DNA of 50,997 bases, from the NCBI GenBank assembly GCA_023428065.1, contig JAEYZI010000008.1, positions 1 to 50,997 on the forward strand, given 5' to 3'. Source of the stretch: Actinomycetes bacterium (GTDB lineage: Bacteria > Actinomycetota > Actinomycetes > Actinomycetales > Microbacteriaceae). The translations under genes were made by a program, and so were the position numbers. The notes under the pieces were generated by a model. That model made no database searches, was not told where the DNA came from, and was given only the letters and a program-made list of their open reading frames with translations. Shown here one piece after another: positions 28,884 to 36,468 of this stretch. Each line of letters opens with the position of its first letter. Within the stretch, counting starts at the first letter, position 1.

Positions 28884-30586
28884 CCCTCCACGCTAATGCG
28901 CGCGCCGGGCACGACCTTGCCGGGGTTGAAGTTGTCGCCCGGGTCGACGGCGCCGAAGAGCCCGCGCATGACCGCGACGCCCTCGGCCGAGATGTCCTGC
29001 TCGATCCACGGGGAGTGCTCGACGCCCACGCCGTGATGGTGCGAGATCGTGCCGCCGTTGTCGACGAAGGCCTGCTGGATCGCGGACTTCACGACGTCGT
29101 ACTCGCCGAGCGGGTCGTCGCCGAAGACGAAGGCGAACGTGAAGTAGAGGCACGCGCCCGAGTGGTACGAGTGGGAGAGGTGGCACATGATCCACCCCTT
29201 CGTGCCGATCTCGTGGTACGCGCGCTCCGCCGCCGCGACCACCCCGTCGTACACGCCGCGCAGCTTCGACCACGGGGCCGCTGTCTCCGACACGTCGCCC
29301 GCGGCACCCCGGTCGAGCAGGAAGTCGCGCAGGTAGGGGGTGTCGAACTTCTTCTGGTCGTAGAGCACGCCGGGGCCCGTGCCGACGCCCATGCCGCCGT
29401 GGGCCTTCACGATGCGGCCGACGAGCTTCTTCTGACGCGCGACGTGCTCACGCGAGCCCTCGAAGCCGATGAAGGAGAGGCAGATCTCGTCGAGCTTCCA
29501 GCCCTTCGACCTCATGATCGACGGCAGCACCTTCTCGGCGAGCACCGCATCCATGCCGTGCCGCTGCTTGCTCGTCGCCATCGAGAAGCCCGTCTCGCGG
29601 GAGTCGGAGACGCGCGTGATGATGGGGCTCGCATCCGACTCCGAGATCGCCTGCATCGCCGCGAGACCCGCATCCCAGTTGGGGAAGAAGTACGCCTGGA
29701 TCTCGCGCTGCTCGGCCACGCGGTGCACCTGCGCGGTGATCTCGGTGATGACCCCGAGCCGCCCCTCCGAGCCCACGATCATCTCCCGCACGCTCGGCCC
29801 GGTGGAGGCCGACGGGATGGCGGGGATCACGAGCACGCCGTCGCGATCGGCGCGCGAGGGGCGCACGACCCGGATGCCGCGCACGATCTGCGCGATGTCG
29901 CCGTACTTGTCGGACTGCATGCCCGAGGAGCGGGTGGCCGCCCATCCGCCGATCGTGGAGTGGGTGAAGCTGTCGGGGAAGTGGCCGATCGTCCAGCCCC
30001 GCGCGGCGAGCTGCGCCTCGAGGTGCGGGCCGAGCGCGCCCGCCTGGATGCGCGCGAGCCCCGAGTCGGCGTCGATCTCGAGCACGCGGTTCATGCGGCC
30101 CATGTCGAGCGACACGACGGCCCGGGTCTCGCCGGGGATCGGTTCGAGGCTGCCCGCGATGTTGCTGCCGCCGCCGAACGGGATGAGCACGGCGTTCTCG
30201 GCGACCGCCGCGTCGACGACCCGCTGCACCTCGGCCTCGTCGGCGGGATAGACGACGACGTCGACGGCGCGCTCGACGCGGTTCGACCGGATGCGCACGA
30301 GGTCGCGCAGGCTCTTGCCGTAGGTGTGCACGACGCGCTCCATGGCATCCGTCGTGACGAAGTCCTCGCCCACGATGCCCGCGAGCGCGGCGACGAACGC
30401 GGGGCTCGCGGCGGACTCGGCGAGGTCGAGCGAGTCGAACGCCGGCTGCTCGGCCTTCTGCGCGGTCGCGAGATCGAGCCCGACCGCCTGGAGCACGAAG
30501 GGTGCGAAGCCGGGCTTGTCCTCGTGGTGGAACCCGACGCCCTCGACGCCCCAGCCCCACCACTTCATGTGCTCGACGTCGGTCAC
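28880..30586 (-). CDS. FAD-binding oxidase, alkyldihydroxyacetonephosphate synthase (AGPS)-like
   Basis: The 568-residue protein begins KWWGWGVEGVGFHHEDKPG, has a VAO-type FAD-binding domain (VVYPADEAEVQRVVDAA, LIPFGGGSNIAGSLEP, GWTIGHFPDSFTHSTIGGWAATRSSGMQSDKYGD) and near the C-terminus the HHH motif (TISHHHGVGVEHSPW) seen in AGPS. AGPS swaps the acyl group of acyl-DHAP for a fatty alcohol to form the ether bond, without net redox change. Close relatives include mycobacterial AgpS (Rv3107c). It has no obvious targeting signal. GTG 30586 overlaps the PlsC-like gene stop (GTGA). A glycolate or lactate oxidase role is the alternative, but the HHH motif and the acyltransferase partner favour AGPS. 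Confidence 0.83.
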   Translation of the reverse strand: MTDVEHMKWWGWGVEGVGFHHEDKPGFAPFVLQAVGLDLATAQKAEQPAFDSLDLAESAASPAFVAALAGIVGEDFVTTDAMERVVHTYGKSLRDLVRIRSNRVERAVDVVVYPADEAEVQRVVDAAVAENAVLIPFGGGSNIAGSLEPIPGETRAVVSLDMGRMNRVLEIDADSGLARIQAGALGPHLEAQLAARGWTIGHFPDSFTHSTIGGWAATRSSGMQSDKYGDIAQIVRGIRVVRPSRADRDGVLVIPAIPSASTGPSVREMIVGSEGRLGVITEITAQVHRVAEQREIQAYFFPNWDAGLAAMQAISESDASPIITRVSDSRETGFSMATSKQRHGMDAVLAEKVLPSIMRSKGWKLDEICLSFIGFEGSREHVARQKKLVGRIVKAHGGMGVGTGPGVLYDQKKFDTPYLRDFLLDRGAAGDVSETAAPWSKLRGVYDGVVAAAERAYHEIGTKGWIMCHLSHSYHSGACLYFTFAFVFGDDPLGEYDVVKSAIQQAFVDNGGTISHHHGVGVEHSPWIEQDISAEGVAVMRGLFGAVDPGDNFNPGKVVPGARISVEG

Positions 30587-31338
30587 GGTGTCTCTCCTTC
30601 GGGCGCCGGATGCGCGTCGGGCTCGGGCCGCGACGACGCGCTCAGGATACGGGGTGCGTAGGCGTCGTGCAGCCGCGCGATGCGATCCCGGAAGCGCGCC
30701 GTGAACGCCACCGCGGTCTCACCCGGTTCCGCGCGCATCGGCTCGCCGAACACGACGCCGACGGGAAGGCGGCCGGGCTTCGGCCAGCTGCTCCCCCGCG
30801 GATGCGCGATGCCGGCGCCCACGAGCGCGACCGGCACGACGGGAACATCGGATGCGATCGCGAGGGATGCCGCGCCCTGCTTGAAGTGGCCCATCTCGCC
30901 CGTCGCCGAGCGCGTGCCCTCGGGGAAGACGAGGAGCGGCACCCCGCGGTCGAGGAGCGACTTGGCGGAGATGCTGCGCGGGTTGACGCCACCGCGGTCG
31001 ACGGGGAACGCGTTGAAGAACAGCGCCGTGAGCCCCCGGCGCCACCACACGTCGAAGAAGTAGTCGGCCGCGGCGCCCGCCGCGAGGTAGCGCGCGAGCC
31101 TCCGCGGCAGCGCCCCGAGGATGAGGGGGGCGTCGAGGTGGCTCGAGTGGTTGGCGACGACGACGAACGCGCGCGGCACATCCCTGAGCTTCCGGCGCCC
31201 GACGACCGCGACCTTGACGACCGACCAGGTGACGGGCTTGAGCACGCAGCGCTGGGCGACGAAGCGTGCCGCGGCCAGGCCCCTCGAGGTGAACCGGTCG
31301 CGCCGCGCGGTCGGGGGTTCCGCGGTGGTCGACACCAT
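30583..31338 (-). CDS. PlsC-like lysophospholipid acyltransferase
   Basis: The 251-residue protein has acyltransferase motif I NHSSHLD (HX4D), motif III FPEGTRS, and motif IV VVPVALVG followed by a conserved Pro-Lys region, typical of 1-acyl-sn-glycerol-3-phosphate acyltransferases. One weak hydrophobic N-terminal stretch suggests membrane association. ATG 31338 follows TACCCT (31350-31345) by six bases, so the transcript is leaderless, and it starts a four-gene set with the AGPS-like gene, psuG and psuK, all joined by 4-bp overlaps. Paired with AGPS it probably acylates sn-2 of alkyl- or acylglycerol phosphate. Confidence 0.88.
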   Translation of the reverse strand: MVSTTAEPPTARRDRFTSRGLAAARFVAQRCVLKPVTWSVVKVAVVGRRKLRDVPRAFVVVANHSSHLDAPLILGALPRRLARYLAAGAAADYFFDVWWRRGLTALFFNAFPVDRGGVNPRSISAKSLLDRGVPLLVFPEGTRSATGEMGHFKQGAASLAIASDVPVVPVALVGAGIAHPRGSSWPKPGRLPVGVVFGEPMRAEPGETAVAFTARFRDRIARLHDAYAPRILSASSRPEPDAHPAPEGETP

Positions 31339-31681
31339 GGGGACAGGGTAGACCGCCCGGATTCCGGGGCGGCTATCCCGTGCGAGTGGTTCGGCGGGAG
31401 CACCTCCCGGTTCGGCGGGGGCAGTATCACTCGCGGGCGGCAGTCGTGCCGGGCGGAGGGAGGAGTTGCTCCCGCCACGCGTGCGGATGTGCGCCCGCGC
31501 ATCCGGGACGTGCCGCATCCCGTCGCGATCGGGAGGGGATGTGCGGAACCAGCGCGGGCGGCGTAGGGCGCACTCGGCGGGGGCAACGACTCCCGCCGCG
31601 TGAGGGCTGGGGCGCCCGCGCCGCGATCTGCTCCCGCCGAAGGGGAAGGAACTCCCGCCGTCAGGTGTCGGGGGCCGCGCG
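31339..31681. repeat. Non-coding gap with GGCGGGAGCAA/TTGCTCCCGCC repeat cluster
   Basis: No credible gene is present. The gap contains at least six short related words: CGGCGGGAGCA (31392), CGGCGGGGGCA (31413), TTGCTCCCGCC (31466-31476), an inverted pair CGGCGGG/CTCCCGCCG (31575-31598), GATCTGCTCCCGCCGA (31625-31640) and ACTCCCGCCG (31651-31660). The same words occur in the aceA-aceB gap ten kilobases away, including an identical 16-mer. The promoter of the PlsC-like gene is at 31345-31350. Confidence 0.7.
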
Positions 31682-32458
31682 TCAGGCGTCGCCGTGGCGG
31701 GAGCTCGAGAGGCGGCGCGACACCCAGCGCACCGTGCTCATCGGGAGGTGGCGCAGGAGCCAGGTGAGGAAGCGGTAGCGCAGGCTCGGGATGGAGACCG
31801 CGCGACCGCGCTCCGCATCCCGCAGGCACGCCGCGGCGAGGTCGTCGGCGTCGAGCCACAGCCACGACGGGATCGACGAGGTGCGGATGGCGGCGCGGTC
31901 GTGGAACTCGGTGCGCACCCAGCCGGGCAGCAGTGCCGTGACCGTGACGCCCGTGCCGTGCAGGGCGTTCGAGAGGCTCTCGCTGTAGACGCGCATCCAC
32001 GCCTTGATCGCCGAGTAGAGCCCCATCGAGGTGTAGCCCGCGACGCTCGCGACGTTGACGATCGTGCCGTGGCCGCGCGCGCGCATGCCCGGCACCGCAG
32101 CGGCGGCGAGCACGAGCGGGGCGTGCATCATGACCGAGATGGCGTCGTCGGCCTCGGCGAGGTCGGGGTCGGAGAGGCGCGACCGCATCCCGTAGCCGGC
32201 GTTGTTGACGAGCAGGTCGATGGGGCGGTCGGTCGCGGCGAGGCGACGCGCCACGCGGTGCACGTCGACCTGCGAGGCGAGGTCCGCCGCGAGGGTCTCG
32301 ACCTCGCGTCCCGTCGTCGCCCGCAGCTCGGCGGCCATCTCCTCGAGGCGCCCGGCGGTGCGCGCGACGAGCACGAGGTCGTAACCGCGGGCCGCGAGAG
32401 CGCGCGCGAACGCGGCACCGATGCCGGCGGTCCCGCCGGTCACGAGAGCGTAGGGCAT
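31682..32458 (-). CDS. Short-chain dehydrogenase/reductase, possible keto-lipid reductase
   Basis: The 258-residue protein is a classical SDR: cofactor loop VTGGTAGIGAAFA, NNAGYG, the active-site Ser in VNVASVAGY and Tyr-x-x-x-Lys in YSAIK. The C-terminus (RYRFLTWLLRHLPMSTVRWVSRRL) is basic and amphipathic, which suggests membrane contact. SDRs of this class include 1-acyl/alkyl-DHAP reductases, which would fit the neighbouring AGPS-like gene, but this is inference. ATG 32458 follows TATCGT (32471-32466) by seven bases. It is divergent from the ferritin/FAR operon and shares its promoter core. Confidence 0.83.
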   Translation of the reverse strand: MPYALVTGGTAGIGAAFARALAARGYDLVLVARTAGRLEEMAAELRATTGREVETLAADLASQVDVHRVARRLAATDRPIDLLVNNAGYGMRSRLSDPDLAEADDAISVMMHAPLVLAAAAVPGMRARGHGTIVNVASVAGYTSMGLYSAIKAWMRVYSESLSNALHGTGVTVTALLPGWVRTEFHDRAAIRTSSIPSWLWLDADDLAAACLRDAERGRAVSIPSLRYRFLTWLLRHLPMSTVRWVSRRLSSSRHGDA

Positions 32459-32464
32459 GGGGCT

Positions 32465-32471
32465 TACGATA
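32465..32471. promoter_or_regulatory. Overlapping divergent -10 elements (SDR / ferritin-FAR operon)
   Basis: The heptamer TACGATA gives TACGAT (32465-32470) on plus and TATCGT (32471-32466) on minus. The minus gene would be leaderless (ATG seven bases away); the plus operon would have a leader of about 54 bases with AGGAAGG at 32511-32517. The shared core suggests that the SDR and the operon are expressed together. Confidence 0.5.
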
Positions 32472-32530
32472 CGGTCATCCAGGTGCCGCCCGCGTACGCG
32501 AGCGTCCGTCAGGAAGGTCCACCACCCCCC

Positions 32531-33337
32531 ATGACCAGCCGAGCCGCAGCGACCACGGAGTCGTTCGACGTGCGCGAGTTCGCTCGCACCGCTCGGGGCA
32601 GCCATCGCGCCGAGATCGACGGCGAGACCATCGCGCGGGCCGGGCTCGCCGCGGATGCCGTGCACCTCATCCGCGTGCTGCGCGACCTCGAACGCGGCAC
32701 GCTCGACCGGATGCGCAACCTGCTCGTCACGGCCACCCACAAGGATGCGCGGGTCACCGCATTCCTCGCGACGTGGGCGTTCGAGAAGTACTGGGTGGCG
32801 GATGCGCTCGACGCCGTGCTCGACGCCGTGGGCGCCGACAGCTCGCCCCTCACGGGTCCGCCGCGTCGCACGGCCGCCGAACGCGCCGAACGCCGGGGAC
32901 CGATCCGCCGCGCCCTCGCGGGCAACCTCGCGGGCGCGGACATCGTGGCCGGCCACGTGACGACGGGGCTCGTCGACGAGCTCATCGCGCAGGCCGCCTA
33001 CCGTCGGCTCGGCGAGGCGGCCGCCGCTCTCTCCTCGCTCGTCGCGACGCTCGTCGCCGTCAAGGACCGCCACATCGCCTTCCTCGCCGAGGAGGCCGAG
33101 CACAAGCTCGCCGCCTCCGCGCGCGCAGCGCGGCTCGCCCGCGCGGAGATCGCGCGCGCGAGCTGGCCGGTCGGCGCCGCGGGCATCCCCGCATCCGACC
33201 GCTCCTTCTTCGAGGCGTTCGTGTTCGGCGACGAACGGGGGCGCTCCGCCGCCGCCGCGATCGGCGACCGGCTCGCCGCCCTCCCCGGACTCGGCCCGGC
33301 ATCCGCCGCGACGGTCACCGCGAGGCTCGTGCCGTGA
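32531..33337 (+). CDS. Ferritin-like protein with degenerate di-iron site (paralogue of 35674-36468)
   Basis: The 268-residue protein aligns over much of its length with the intact di-iron protein three genes on: AFLATWAFEKYWVADALDAVL matches AFMTMWNREEFWHGEALAAVL, and AVKDRHIAF matches KQETRHVAF. Of the six expected ligands, Glu54, Glu150 and His181 remain, while Lys86, Val89 and Lys178 replace Glu, His and Glu. It is therefore unlikely to bind two irons and may be a structural or regulatory partner. ATG 32531 has AGGAAGG 13 bp upstream, a long spacing. Its stop overlaps the FAR-HAD start (GTGA). Function unknown. Confidence 0.75.
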   Translation: MTSRAAATTESFDVREFARTARGSHRAEIDGETIARAGLAADAVHLIRVLRDLERGTLDRMRNLLVTATHKDARVTAFLATWAFEKYWVADALDAVLDAVGADSSPLTGPPRRTAAERAERRGPIRRALAGNLAGADIVAGHVTTGLVDELIAQAAYRRLGEAAAALSSLVATLVAVKDRHIAFLAEEAEHKLAASARAARLARAEIARASWPVGAAGIPASDRSFFEAFVFGDERGRSAAAAIGDRLAALPGLGPASAATVTARLVP

Positions 33338-35655
33338 CCCCGCCGCACGCCGCCACCGAGCTCGGCGACGCCCACGTCTTCCTCACGGGCGGCACCGGGT
33401 TCGTGGGCCAGGCGGTGCTCGAGCGGCTCCTCGCCTCGCACCCCGGCACGACGATCTCGCTCCTCGTGCGCACGAAGGGCTCCGCCGGCGGCGAGGACCG
33501 GCTGCGCACGCTCCTGCGCAAGCCGGTCTTCCGCACCTGGCGCGAGGCGGTGGGCGACGCGGGCGTCGAGGATGCCGTGGCCCGCCGCATCCGGATCGTC
33601 GAGGGCGGGCTCGGCGCAGTGCCCGCACTGCCCGGCCACATCGACGTCGTCATCCACTCGGCCTCGACCGTGTCGTTCGACCCGCCCATCGACCAGGCCT
33701 TCGACACCAACGTCGGCGGGGCGGTGCAGCTCTACGAGGCGCTGCGCGCATCCGGCTCGACGCCCCACGTCGTGCACGTGTCGACGTGCTACGTGGGCGG
33801 ACTGCGCAAGGGCGTCGTGCCCGAGGCGCGACTCGAGCACACGGTCGACTGGCGCGCCGAGTACGCCGCGGCGCGTTCGGCGCGCGAGCGCGTCGAGCTG
33901 CTCTCGCGACACCCCGACCAACTGCGGCGGTTCATGGACCGCGCCCGTGCCGAGCACGGCAAGGAGGGCCCGCAGTCGGTCGCGCGCGCGAGCGAGCAGG
34001 CCCGCGTCGAGTGGGTCACCGACGCACTCGTGGATGCCGGCCGCACGCGCGCCGAATCGCTCGGATGGACCGACGTCTACACGCTCACGAAGGCGTTCGC
34101 CGAGCGTGCCGCGGAGGAGCTGTGGGCCGGCACCGGCGGCTCGCTCTCCGTCGTGCGGCCCGCCATCATCGAGTCGGCGCTCGCGCATCCCTTCCCCGGC
34201 TGGATCGACGGCTTCAAGGTCGCCGACCCGCTCATCCTCGCCTACGGGCGCGGCCTGCTTCCCGAGTTCCCGGGGCTCCCCGACAGCGTGCTCGACCTCA
34301 TCCCCGTCGACTACGTCGTCAACGCGATCCTCGCGGCGGCGGCCAACCCGCCCGCGGGCGAGCCGGAGTACTTCCACGTGAGCTCGGGGGCGTCGAACCC
34401 GCTGCCGTTCCACCGGATGTTCGAGAACGTGCACACGTACTTCACCGCGAACCCGATGCCCTCCCCGCGCGGGGGCGAGGTGCGGGTGCCGACCTGGCGT
34501 TTCCCCGGCGGCCGGACGGTCGAGCGGGCGCTCGCCCGCTCGCGCGCCCGCCTCGAACGCCGGGAGCGTGCGCTCACGCGGCGAACCTCGACGCCCCGCA
34601 CCCGGGCACAGCTCGCCGAGCTCGCCACCCGGCGCAGCGACCTCGAGACGCTCGAGAACTTCGCCGAGCTCTACCGGGCCTACGTGCAGACCGAGATCAT
34701 CTTCGACGACGCCAACACGCGCGCCCTGCACGCCGCGATCCCCCCGGAGCTGCGCGCCGACCGCGGCTTCGACATCGACGCGATCGACTGGGAGGACTAC
34801 CTGCAGCGGGTGCACTTCCCGGCCATCACGACCCTCACGCGCGCGTTCTCGCGGCGACCCGAGGCGGCATCCGGCGAGGCGCGGCCCGCGAAGGAGCTGC
34901 CGGAGCGCACGGACGTCGTGGCCGTGTTCGACCTCGAGGGGACCGTCGTCGACACCGACCTCGTGCGGCAGTACCTGTGGGTGCGTGCATCCGGCTGGGG
35001 CTGGACCGCGTGGCCCGCGGCCGTCATCGCGATCCTCACCCGGCTTCCCGCCTATCTGCGGGCCGAGCGGCGCGACCGCGGCGAGTTCATCCGCACCTTC
35101 CTGCGGCGTTACGAGGGCCTCAGCGAGGCGCACCTCGAGCGAACCGTCCACGGGGGTTACGCCGACACGATGCTCGGCCGCACCGCCACCGCCGCGCTCG
35201 AGCGCGCCGCGGCGCACCGCGCGGCCGGCCATCGCACGGTGCTCGTGACCGGATCGATCGGCACGCTCGCCGCGCCTCTCGCCTCCGCCTTCGACGAGGT
35301 CGTCGCGGGGGCCATGCACGCGCGCGACGGACAGCTCACCGGCTACCTCGCGCGCCCGCCGCTCGTCGACGAGGCGCGCGCCAACTGGCTGCGGCAGTAC
35401 GCCGCCCGCGGCGGCTACGACCTCTCGGCCTCCTACGGCTACGGCGACAGCCACGCCGACCTCGCGTGGCTCGAGCTGCTCGGCCACCCGCACGCCGTGA
35501 ACCCCGACGGGCGCCTCGCCCGTGAGGCGGGCCGCCGCCGCTGGCGCATAGACACCTGGAAGAACGGGTCGCTCGCCGCGAATCGTGCTTTGATGGCCGC
35601 GAGCACCGCCGCATCCCCCGCCGACCCCGAGGAAGGAGCGGACGGAGAACGCTGA
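33334..35655 (+). CDS. Fatty acyl-CoA reductase (FAR) fused to a HAD-IB phosphatase-like domain
   Basis: The 773-residue protein has three parts. Residues 10-350 are a FAR_N extended SDR (TGGTGFVG at 18-25; active Tyr249 and Lys253 in YTLTK; VIHSASTVSF). Residues 430-505 resemble the FAR_C domain (LENFAELYRAYVQTEIIFDDANTRALH). Residues 525-765 are a HAD-IB domain with motif I FDLEGTVVD, in which the second Asp is Glu535, and motif YGYGDSHADLAWLE. FAR reduces acyl-CoA via an aldehyde to a fatty alcohol with NADPH. The HAD domain may remove phosphate from a lipid intermediate. GTG 33334 is coupled to the upstream ferritin-like gene. Confidence 0.85.
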   Translation: MTPPHAATELGDAHVFLTGGTGFVGQAVLERLLASHPGTTISLLVRTKGSAGGEDRLRTLLRKPVFRTWREAVGDAGVEDAVARRIRIVEGGLGAVPALPGHIDVVIHSASTVSFDPPIDQAFDTNVGGAVQLYEALRASGSTPHVVHVSTCYVGGLRKGVVPEARLEHTVDWRAEYAAARSARERVELLSRHPDQLRRFMDRARAEHGKEGPQSVARASEQARVEWVTDALVDAGRTRAESLGWTDVYTLTKAFAERAAEELWAGTGGSLSVVRPAIIESALAHPFPGWIDGFKVADPLILAYGRGLLPEFPGLPDSVLDLIPVDYVVNAILAAAANPPAGEPEYFHVSSGASNPLPFHRMFENVHTYFTANPMPSPRGGEVRVPTWRFPGGRTVERALARSRARLERRERALTRRTSTPRTRAQLAELATRRSDLETLENFAELYRAYVQTEIIFDDANTRALHAAIPPELRADRGFDIDAIDWEDYLQRVHFPAITTLTRAFSRRPEAASGEARPAKELPERTDVVAVFDLEGTVVDTDLVRQYLWVRASGWGWTAWPAAVIAILTRLPAYLRAERRDRGEFIRTFLRRYEGLSEAHLERTVHGGYADTMLGRTATAALERAAAHRAAGHRTVLVTGSIGTLAAPLASAFDEVVAGAMHARDGQLTGYLARPPLVDEARANWLRQYAARGGYDLSASYGYGDSHADLAWLELLGHPHAVNPDGRLAREAGRRRWRIDTWKNGSLAANRALMAASTAASPADPEEGADGER

Positions 35656-35673
35656 GCCTCCGCCCAGACCGCC

Positions 35674-36468
35674 ATGGCCTTCGACATCGACAAGTACACG
35701 ACGAACTCGGCCGCCGTCGCGTGGGACGACCTCGACTTCGACGTGTTCGACGAGCACCCGCTGCCCGAGGACACGCTGCGCACGCTGCGCTACATGTGCG
35801 ACATCGAGTACCACACGACGTGCTACCTGCGGGATCTGCTCACCACCCCCTCGCACAACGAGCCCGAGGTGGGCGCCTTCATGACGATGTGGAACCGCGA
35901 GGAGTTCTGGCACGGCGAGGCGCTCGCCGCCGTGCTCGCCAAGCACGGCGTCGTCGTCGACTACGACGTGCTCAAGGCGACGCGACTCAAGCTCGGGTGG
36001 AAGGACCGCCTCGACCCCATCAAGCAGTCGATCATGGGCGGGCTCGTCGGCAACGACTTCGTCGCCGTGCACATGGCGTGGGGCGCTGCGAACGAGTGGT
36101 CGGCGAACGCCGCCTACCTGCGCATGGCCGAGCTCGAGGGCAACCCCGTGCTCGCCGAGCTGCTCAAGCGGATCGCGAAGCAGGAGACGCGGCACGTCGC
36201 CTTCTACGCGTCGCAGGCCCGCGATCGGCTCAAGGACTCGAAGAAGGCGCAGAAGCTCGCCCGCTTCGCCCTCTCCCGCTTCTGGGGGCCGGTCGGCTCG
36301 GGCGTGCAGGACGAGGCCGAGGTGACGCACGTCATGACCCACCTCTTCGCGGGAACCGAGGGGCGCAAGCTCGTGCGCGACGTCGATTCGCACATCGCGA
36401 AGCTGCCCGGGCTCGAGGGCCTCACGATCGTCGAGGACTCGCTCGAGAAGCGGGGCATCGCGGCGTGA
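35674..36468 (+). CDS. Ferritin-like di-iron protein (acyl-ACP desaturase-like clan), intact ligands
   Basis: The 264-residue helical protein keeps the full carboxylate-bridged di-iron ligand set: Glu45 (CDIEYHT), Glu77 and His80 (EEFWH), Glu141 (NEWSANAAY), Glu171 and His174 (ETRH). The two ExxH pairs resemble soluble stearoyl-ACP desaturases and DesA proteins. It should activate O2 for an oxidation such as desaturation, hydroxylation or aldehyde deformylation; which one is unknown. It follows the FAR-HAD fusion by 18 bp and overlaps the DUF6498 gene by 4 bp. A clear ribosome site is not seen, so expression probably depends on coupling. Confidence 0.82.
   Translation: MAFDIDKYTTNSAAVAWDDLDFDVFDEHPLPEDTLRTLRYMCDIEYHTTCYLRDLLTTPSHNEPEVGAFMTMWNREEFWHGEALAAVLAKHGVVVDYDVLKATRLKLGWKDRLDPIKQSIMGGLVGNDFVAVHMAWGAANEWSANAAYLRMAELEGNPVLAELLKRIAKQETRHVAFYASQARDRLKDSKKAQKLARFALSRFWGPVGSGVQDEAEVTHVMTHLFAGTEGRKLVRDVDSHIAKLPGLEGLTIVEDSLEKRGIAA

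Noticed and set aside
31384..31660. CRISPR-like interpretation of the GGCGGGAGCAA repeat cluster
   Set aside because: Units vary in sequence, orientation and spacing, and no cas genes are nearby.
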